DNA of 10,781 nt from Methanomicrobiales archaeon. Its GTDB lineage: Archaea; Halobacteriota; Methanomicrobia; Methanomicrobiales; JACTUA01. The position numbers and the translations under genes were made by a program. The notes below the pieces were generated by a model. That model was not told the DNA's origin. It saw only the letters and a program-made list of their open reading frames with translations, and ran no database searches. Positions 6,009 to 10,781 of this stretch are shown one piece after another. Location of the stretch: positions 1 through 10,781 of the forward strand of contig JAJRDF010000065.1 of the NCBI GenBank assembly GCA_028678555.1, given 5' to 3'. Position 1 is the first letter of the stretch, and every line of letters begins with the position of its first letter.

Positions 6009-6832
6009 CGCCGCATCCTCGCCGCACGGAGGGTATTTTCCAGGAGCGATACGATGGTCATGGGCCCCACACCACCTGGCACTGGTGTCACGGCGGAGGC
6101 AACCGCACTCACGCTGGCGAAGTCCACGTCGCCGCAGAGTTTCCCGTCCAGATAACCGGTCCCCACGTCAACCACGACAGCACCCTTCCGTACCATAGGT
6201 GCCGTGATGGAACGGGGGCGGCCGGTGGCAGAGACCAGGATCTCGGCCCCGCGGGTGCTGGATGCCAGGTCCCGGGTCTTCGAGTGGCACAGGGTAACGG
6301 TGGCATCGGCAGCGGTGAGCAGGGCGGCGAGGGGCTTTCCCACGTCAACTGACCTCCCCACCACCACGGCGTTCCGGCCGGCGAGCGGGATCCTGTAGTG
6401 GTCCAGCAGGGTCATGATCCCGAGGGGGGTTGCCGGGACCAGGACGGGGGATCCGGTGAGGAGCCGTCCCAGGTTGCAGGGATGGAACCCGTCCACATCC
6501 TTCCCCGGGTCCACCGCCTCCAGCACGCGGGGGGTTTCCACCTGCGACGGGAGGGGGAGCTGGACCAGGATTCCGTCGATCTCGGTGTCCCGGTTCAGTT
6601 CCCGCACCACGTTCACGACGTCACCGGTCGTGGCATCGGCAGGGAGGATCCGTCCTGCGGAACCGATACCCACCTTCCCGCATGCCTCATGCTTCAGCCG
6701 CACATAGAGCCGGGATGCCGGGTCATCGCCCACCAGGACGGTGGCGAGGTGCGGGGAGAGGCCGGAGGAACGGATCTCATCCTTCAGGGCTTCCCGCCGT
6801 TCCGCCGCAACCTGCTTCCCGTCCAGGATCAT
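5993..6832 (-). CDS. folD: Bifunctional methylenetetrahydrofolate dehydrogenase / methenyltetrahydrofolate cyclohydrolase
   Basis: Oxidises 5,10-methylene-H4F with NAD(P) and hydrolyses the methenyl product to 10-formyl-H4F, the formyl donor used in purine and other synthesis. 279 residues, normal. Signatures: VGDDPASRLYVRLK (34-47) with the active-site Tyr43 and Lys47, DGILVQLPLP near 85-94, GKDVDGFHPCNLG, PATPLGIMTLL, NAVVVGRSVDVGKPLA (Rossmann cofactor loop), TVTLCHSKT, and PVPGGVGPMTIVSLLENT at the C-terminus. The start ATG (6830-6832) is one nt past the glyA stop with no ribosome site of its own, so it is probably translated by coupling. Most methanogen C1 flux uses H4MPT, so FolD marks a dedicated folate-type pool. 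Confidence 0.97.
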   Translation of the reverse strand: MILDGKQVAAERREALKDEIRSSGLSPHLATVLVGDDPASRLYVRLKHEACGKVGIGSAGRILPADATTGDVVNVVRELNRDTEIDGILVQLPLPSQVETPRVLEAVDPGKDVDGFHPCNLGRLLTGSPVLVPATPLGIMTLLDHYRIPLAGRNAVVVGRSVDVGKPLAALLTAADATVTLCHSKTRDLASSTRGAEILVSATGRPRSITAPMVRKGAVVVDVGTGYLDGKLCGDVDFASVSAVASAVTPVPGGVGPMTIVSLLENTLRAARMRRCPPV

Positions 6833-6833
6833 G

Positions 6834-8072
6834 TCACTCGGGGTAGATGGGGAACTTCGATGCCATCGCCTGGACCTCGGCCTTCACCTCGGCCTGACGC
6901 GCCGTATTCGTGATATCCTTCAGCACGCGGGCGATGCGGTCGCCGATGAACCGCATCTCCTCCTCCTTCATCCCCCGGCTGGTGACTGCGGGAGTACCGA
7001 TCCGGAGGCCGCTCGTGACAAATGGGCTCCGGGTCTCCCGTGGGATCGTGTTCTTGTTCACGGTGATCCCGGCCCGGCCCAGGGCGTTCTCGGCATCGAT
7101 CCCGGTGATCCCCAGATCAGTCAGGTCGATAAGGAGCAGGTGGTTGTCGGTCCCTCCGGAGACCAGCCGGAGGCCGTTTTCCATGAGGGTCGCCGCCACG
7201 GCCCTGCAGTTCTTCACAATCTGCCGGTTGTAGTCCCGGAAGGAGGGCCGGAGGGCTTCCTTGAAGCAGACCGCCTTTGCCGCAATGATGTGCATCAGGG
7301 GACCGCCCTGCATGCCGGGGAAGACCGCCTTGTCCACGGCCTGGGCATAATCGGGTTCCGCCATGATGGCCCCGCCCCGGGGGCCCCGTAAGGTCTTGTG
7401 GGTGGTGGTGGTGGTGAAGTGCACCACGTTCACCGGTGACGGGTGGACGCCGGTCGCACACATGCCGGCGATGTGGGCGATGTCAGCCATGCAGTAGGCA
7501 CCCACCGATTCGGCGATCTCCGCAAAGGCCTTGAAGTCAATGGTCCGGGGGTAGGCCGAAGCCCCGCAGACGATGAGCTTCGGCTTCTCCTTCCGGGCGA
7601 TCTCCCCGACCTGGCCGTAATCCAGCATCTCGGTCTCCGGGTCCACCCCGTAGGGCTTGACGGTGAAGAGCCGGCCCGAGAAGTTGGCCGGCGAACCGTG
7701 GGAGAGGTGGCCACCCTGGGAGAGGGACATGGACATGAGCACGTCCTTCATCTCCATGACCGAAAAGTAGACCGCCATGTTGGCCTGGGTGCCGGAGTGG
7801 GGCTGCACGTTGGCATGCTTCGCCCCGAAGAGCTGCTTCAGCCGGTCCCGGGCCAGGTTCTCGGCCATGTCATAGAATTCGCATCCGCCGTAGTACCGCT
7901 TGCCCGGGTAGCCCTCGGCATACTTGTTGGTCATGATCGATCCCGTGGTCTCCAGGACCGCCCGGCTCACGAGGTTCTCCGAGGCGATGAGCTCAAGGCC
8001 GTTCGTCTGGCGCAGGCGTTCCTTTTCCAGGATCTCGGCAATTTCCGGATCCACACGGGCAAGATACGACAT
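6834..8072 (-). CDS. glyA: Serine hydroxymethyltransferase
   Basis: PLP enzyme that interconverts serine and glycine while loading a one-carbon unit onto a tetrahydropterin. 412 residues, a usual prokaryotic length. Visible: LELIASENLVS (26-36), KYAEGYPGKRYYGG (50-63), HSGTQAN (92-98), DIAHIAG (197-203) with Asp197 and His200 for PLP, and TTTTTHKTLRGPRGG with Lys226 as the Schiff-base residue; the C-terminal SGLRIGTPAVTSRG is intact. First gene of the minus operon with folD, folP and the CofE-family ligase. The ATG at 8070-8072 has no Shine-Dalgarno motif just upstream. Whether this enzyme prefers H4F or H4MPT cannot be told from motifs, but folD directly behind it favours H4F. Confidence 0.97.
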   Translation of the reverse strand: MSYLARVDPEIAEILEKERLRQTNGLELIASENLVSRAVLETTGSIMTNKYAEGYPGKRYYGGCEFYDMAENLARDRLKQLFGAKHANVQPHSGTQANMAVYFSVMEMKDVLMSMSLSQGGHLSHGSPANFSGRLFTVKPYGVDPETEMLDYGQVGEIARKEKPKLIVCGASAYPRTIDFKAFAEIAESVGAYCMADIAHIAGMCATGVHPSPVNVVHFTTTTTHKTLRGPRGGAIMAEPDYAQAVDKAVFPGMQGGPLMHIIAAKAVCFKEALRPSFRDYNRQIVKNCRAVAATLMENGLRLVSGGTDNHLLLIDLTDLGITGIDAENALGRAGITVNKNTIPRETRSPFVTSGLRIGTPAVTSRGMKEEEMRFIGDRIARVLKDITNTARQAEVKAEVQAMASKFPIYPE

Positions 8073-8113
8073 GTATAGAAGAGAGGGTGCCCGGATCGTA
8101 TGAGCCTTTCCAA

Positions 8114-8133
8114 CCTGTCCGCGGAAGGACAGG
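8114..8133. other. Inverted repeat / hairpin upstream of glyA
   Basis: CCTGTCC at 8114-8120 and GGACAGG at 8127-8133 form a perfect 7-bp stem with a 6-nt loop, 41 nt upstream of the glyA start. It could be an operator or a structure in the glyA leader. In this GC-rich sequence a 7-bp stem can also arise by chance. Confidence 0.4.
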
Positions 8134-8183
8134 GATGCCCCCCCTCTGTGCCCGCCATTCCGTGACCCGTTAGATGAAACATC

Positions 8184-8247
8184 CTATCCTCGCGGGGTGG
8201 GACCGTGAGGGGGCTGGAGCCCCCCGGGAGGGGGCTCGCTCCCTCCC
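8184..8247. repeat. GC-rich tandem-hairpin element with alternative pairings (related to 4251-4297)
   Basis: Starts with CTATCCTC and GGGACCG as at 4251. The segment 8209-8215 (GGGGGCT) can pair with 8218-8224 (with a 2-nt gap, so in practice about 6 bp), and 8226-8232 (GGGAGGG) with 8241-8247. Instead, 8217-8224 can pair with 8230-8237 over a 5-nt loop, which excludes both others. This lies between two gene starts, so it is not a terminator for either full gene. Confidence 0.5.
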
Positions 8248-8266
8248 TCATCCTGTGATGAAACCA

Positions 8267-8285
8267 CCCCGTTATCGCAACGGGG
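8267..8285. other. Perfect 7-bp hairpin in the glyA upstream region
   Basis: CCCCGTT (8267-8273) and AACGGGG (8279-8285) pair around a 5-nt loop. It is the third strong stem between the AT-rich island and glyA, and would fall in a long glyA leader if transcription starts in the island. Confidence 0.4.
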
Positions 8286-8389
8286 AATCGATCCTTCCTG
8301 CTCTCTCCTGATCAGGCTGGGGAGGTGCACCCTCTACCGGCAACACAAAGGATATAGATGTCAAAACAAATATTCATACAGAGTTATCG

Positions 8390-8423
8390 GGATAAATTCC
8401 CGCCGGACGCGGATATATTCCCG
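8390..8423 (+). promoter_or_regulatory. Candidate promoter/operator for the coiled-coil gene: two 13-bp boxes 21 bp apart
   Basis: GGATAAATTCCCG (8390-8402) and GGATATATTCCCG (8411-8423) differ at one base and start 21 bp apart, two turns of DNA. The second contains TATATT, a plausible archaeal TATA box. Initiation about 25 nt downstream, near 8440, would leave a short leader holding the GGAG site at 8449-8452. The duplicated box could therefore be a TATA box plus an operator for a regulator that binds both copies on one face. A partial third copy, GGATATA, starts at 8350. Confidence 0.45.
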
Positions 8424-8461
8424 GACGGGACAGGGAATGCCTGGAACTGGAGTGAGTGCAC

Positions 8462-8899
8462 ATGGCAGGGGAGATGGCATCTGGCCCCGGCTCGGCTGAC
8501 CGGATCGGGGAACTGGAGAAGAAGGTGAGGGAACTGGAGGCCCTGACGAAGGGTCTTACGAACGAGCTCCTGGACCTGAAGTCCATCGTGGAACGGATGA
8601 ACAGCCGGATGGAGGAGCGCCCGAGACCGCAGGTGGTGCGGACCACGGGATCCACGGTCACCATCCAGCCGGGCAAGGGGGGCAAGACGCCCCTGGGCCA
8701 GCCGGAGGGGCAGACGGCCAAGATCATGCAGTCCGACGGCACCATGAAGGAGGAGCCGCGGAAGGACTCGGACTACATCGTTGCCTCCGCAAAAGCTGCC
8801 GCCCGTCTCCGGGCCAAGGGAAAGCCGGACCAGGGCGGCAAGGAGGGCGGGAAGAATCCGCTCATCTACGCAGTTGAGGACGACAAGGAGAAGAAGTAG
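8462..8899 (+). CDS. Hypothetical protein with N-terminal coiled coil, upstream of smc
   Basis: I do not recognise this protein. From the ATG at 8462 it has 145 residues. Residues about 12-48 form a heptad-patterned, highly charged helix (RIGELEKKVRELEALTKG onward) that should be a coiled coil. A linker rich in Pro, Gly, Lys and Gln follows, with a Thr-rich stretch (TTGSTVTI), then a basic Ala-rich segment (SAKAAARLRAKGK), then NPLIYAVEDD and a Lys-rich end. There is no signal peptide or membrane segment. A GTG two codons earlier (8456) is possible, but the GGAGTGA site at 8449-8455 is better spaced for 8462. The smc gene starts 47 nt after its stop, same strand, so co-transcription is likely; a role with Smc is only an inference. 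Confidence 0.8.
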   Translation: MAGEMASGPGSADRIGELEKKVRELEALTKGLTNELLDLKSIVERMNSRMEERPRPQVVRTTGSTVTIQPGKGGKTPLGQPEGQTAKIMQSDGTMKEEPRKDSDYIVASAKAAARLRAKGKPDQGGKEGGKNPLIYAVEDDKEKK

Positions 8900-8946
8900 A
8901 TCAGCCCCTCCCCCTCTACTCACCATCCAAAGGAGATCCGGCTGCA

Positions 8947-10781
8947 GTGCACATCACGGAACTGGAGATTGACAACTTCAAGTCCTTTGCCCGAAAGACG
9001 ACGATCCCTTTCTTCGAGAAATCCACGGTCATCTCCGGCCCCAACGGATCCGGGAAATCCAACATCATCGACGCGATCCTCTTCTGCCTGGCCCTCTCCA
9101 CCTCCCGGGGCCTGCGGGCGGAAAAGCTCACCGACCTCCTGAACCTGAATACCAAGAAGAACAACGCGGAGGTCTCCCTCACCTTCTCCGACGGCACGAT
9201 TATCCGCCGCCGGATCAAGCGGACCCCCAACGGCTACTACAGTTATAACTACCTGAACAACCGGCTCGTCTCCCAGTCAGACGTTATCGCCCACCTCTCA
9301 CGGATCGGGATCAAGCCCGAGGGGTACAACGTGGTGATGCAGGGTGACATCACCAAGATCATGCAGATGTCAGACGGTGAGCGCCGGAAGATCCTGGACG
9401 AGATCGCCGGCGTCGCCGAGTTCGATGCCAAGAAGGACCAGGCACTCCAGGAGCTGGAGGTGGTCCGGGAACGGATCGACCGGGAGGAGGTGCTCCTCCA
9501 CGAGCTGGACCAGCGCCTCGCAGAGCTGGCCACCGAGCGGGAACGGGCCCTGGAGTACCGGAAGTGGCAGGACCAGCTGAAGCGCTTCCAGGAGTGCCGG
9601 TCGGCTGCGGAGCTCGCGGAGAAGGAACGGGAACTGGCCACCCTCCACGAGGTGATCGGCGGCGAGGAGGAGAAGCGGACCAAAGCCCAGGACGCCCGGA
9701 CCAGGCAGGAGGAGCACTCGAAGGCCCTTGCCGATGAGCTGAAGGGGGTGGACGACCAGATCAGCCAGAAGAGCGGCCCCGAGTACCTGGCCCTCGTCTC
9801 CGGCCAGGAGACGGAGAAGGGTGCCATCACCGCCGCACGGGAGAGCATCGCCCGGCTCAAGCAGGAGAAGGAGGCGAACCTGGAAGAGGTGAACCGGATC
9901 TACCTGGACGCGAAACGGGCCGAGGCGAAGGTCACCGAGGTGACGGATGCGATCCGGAACCAGTCCATTGACCGGGCCAACATGGCCATGGAGTTCCAGA
10001 AGCTGCAGGAGGCCGTGAATACGCTCAATACCGGGATCACCGGGCGGAGCTCCAGTGCAGAGGGGGCCCGGGACGAACTCTTCAGGCTGATGGAACAGGT
10101 GGAGGCGGCCAAGAACGCCCGGGCCGAGATCCTCCGCAGGAAGGATGGCCTCATCGAGCGGTCCCGGGTCAGGACCTCGGAGAACGAGCGGATCTCAGGC
10201 AGCCTCGCCACCATCGGCAGCGATATCACGGCCAAGGAGGGGGAGGCCGGGGCATGCGAGAAGACTCTCGCAGAGGCCTCCGGCCGGAAGGAGGCGCTGG
10301 ACCGGGAACTGGCCGCCATCGAGAGCGGGCTCTTCTCCCTCCGGTCCTCTTTCGAGAAGCTGCAGGGCGAGATCAAGACCCATGAGCGGGAGCTGATGCG
10401 CCTTGAAGCGCAGGAGCAGGCCGGCGGCGAGGGCGGGGACAAGGCCCTCCGGGCCATCCTTGGCATGGAGGGAGTGTACGGCACCATCGGCCAGCTGGGG
10501 AAGGTGGCGCCGGAGTACGCAACCGCCCTCTCGGTGGCGGCGGGGGGAAAGATCCGGAGCATCGTGGTCCGCGATGACGAGGTGGCTGCAAAGGCTATCG
10601 AGTTCCTGAAGGCCCAGAAGATGGGCAGGTTCACCTTCCTGCCCCTGACCAGGCTGAAGCCCCCGGGTCTCCCGGTGCTGGAAGCCGATCCTGGTGTCGT
10701 TGATTATGCGGTCAGCCTGGTCCAGTACGAGAAGCAGTACGCGAAGGCCTTTGCCCTGGTCTTCGGGACCACTGTCGTCGT
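8947..10781 (+). CDS. smc: Chromosome segregation protein SMC (3' part cut by window end)
   Basis: ATPase of the SMC/condensin complex that organises and helps segregate the chromosome. 611 codons are visible. The N-terminal head has the Walker A motif GPNGSGKS (31-38) and the family strings VMQGDITKIMQMSDGERRKILDEIAGVAEFD near residues 129-160, which include the Q-loop. A long Glu/Lys/Arg-rich coiled coil follows to about residue 500, then the hinge domain begins at GVYGTIGQL (about 509). The window ends inside the hinge, so the return coil, the signature motif and Walker B are missing from view. The start is GTG at 8947-8949 with AGGAGATC at 8931-8938; homology begins at HITELEIDNFKSF. Full family proteins are about 1150-1200 residues, so roughly half is present. 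Confidence 0.97.
   Translation, partial: MHITELEIDNFKSFARKTTIPFFEKSTVISGPNGSGKSNIIDAILFCLALSTSRGLRAEKLTDLLNLNTKKNNAEVSLTFSDGTIIRRRIKRTPNGYYSYNYLNNRLVSQSDVIAHLSRIGIKPEGYNVVMQGDITKIMQMSDGERRKILDEIAGVAEFDAKKDQALQELEVVRERIDREEVLLHELDQRLAELATERERALEYRKWQDQLKRFQECRSAAELAEKERELATLHEVIGGEEEKRTKAQDARTRQEEHSKALADELKGVDDQISQKSGPEYLALVSGQETEKGAITAARESIARLKQEKEANLEEVNRIYLDAKRAEAKVTEVTDAIRNQSIDRANMAMEFQKLQEAVNTLNTGITGRSSSAEGARDELFRLMEQVEAAKNARAEILRRKDGLIERSRVRTSENERISGSLATIGSDITAKEGEAGACEKTLAEASGRKEALDRELAAIESGLFSLRSSFEKLQGEIKTHERELMRLEAQEQAGGEGGDKALRAILGMEGVYGTIGQLGKVAPEYATALSVAAGGKIRSIVVRDDEVAAKAIEFLKAQKMGRFTFLPLTRLKPPGLPVLEADPGVVDYAVSLVQYEKQYAKAFALVFGTTVV

Larger units (their letters stand above)
8073..8461. 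other. Divergent intergenic region between glyA and the coiled-coil/smc genes
   Basis: A 389-nt gap with no credible gene. It falls into two parts: a GC-rich part (8100-8300) next to glyA with several perfect hairpins, and an AT-rich island at 8341-8400, only 19 of 60 bases G or C by my count, next to the plus-strand genes. The island is the obvious place for promoters of both operons; if so, the glyA transcript has a leader of roughly 250 nt that includes all the hairpins. Confidence 0.6.

Noticed and set aside
7393..7420. Short tandem repeat (GGT/GTG run) inside glyA
   Set aside because: It encodes the run of Thr before the conserved PLP lysine (THK) and is explained by the protein sequence.
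8255..8312. Possible C/D box guide RNA: GTGATGA at 8255 and CTGA near 8309
   Set aside because: No D' or C' boxes, no terminal stem, and the interior is taken up by a perfect hairpin at 8267-8285 that a guide RNA would not have.
8082..8335. Nine-base inverted repeat (AGAGGGTGC at 8082-8090, GCACCCTCT at 8327-8335) bracketing the divergent region
   Set aside because: A 9-base match within about 380 GC-biased bases is expected by chance often enough, and the flanks do not extend it.

Overview
The window looks like the chromosome of a high-GC methanogenic euryarchaeon, most likely of the order Methanomicrobiales. Three things point there: genes for coenzyme F420 synthesis (cofG, cofC), an archaeal-type Smc, and a purine operon of the PurS/PurQ type. 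The proteins are not strongly acidic, which argues against a halophile. I cannot fix the genus. Almost all sequence is coding, at roughly 65% GC, and genes are packed with 4-nt overlaps.

Layout. Positions 1-165 hold a ~93-bp-period tandem repeat running off the left edge. Positions 166-2814 (minus) are a tightly coupled operon cofG-purC-purS-purQ, in which every junction is a 4-nt GTGA or ATGA overlap. Diverging from cofG, positions 2921-4038 (plus) hold a small flavodoxin-like gene overlapping cofC. A 371-nt gap between convergent genes (4039-4409) carries an inverted copy of the left-edge repeat and a very stable GC hairpin. Positions 4410-8072 (minus) are a second operon, glyA-folD-folP-(CofE-family ligase). 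A 389-nt divergent region (8073-8461) holds a 32% GC island, which is probably the promoter zone, and several GC hairpins. Positions 8462-8899 (plus) encode an unrecognised coiled-coil protein, followed at 8947 by smc, which is cut by the right edge inside the hinge domain.

How the genes fit together. cofG makes part of the deazaflavin of F420 and cofC activates 2-phospholactate for it. purC/S/Q are steps of IMP synthesis. glyA and folD supply and interconvert one-carbon units on a folate-type carrier, and folP joins a pterin to an arylamine. The last gene of that operon belongs to the CofE (COG1478) gamma-glutamyl ligase family but departs from CofE at two conserved motifs. From its position directly behind folP I infer that it may be a folate glutamate ligase (a non-orthologous FolC replacement) rather than the F420 enzyme. 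That is the most interesting point in the window. The rest is largely ordinary housekeeping, with some unexplained intergenic repeats.
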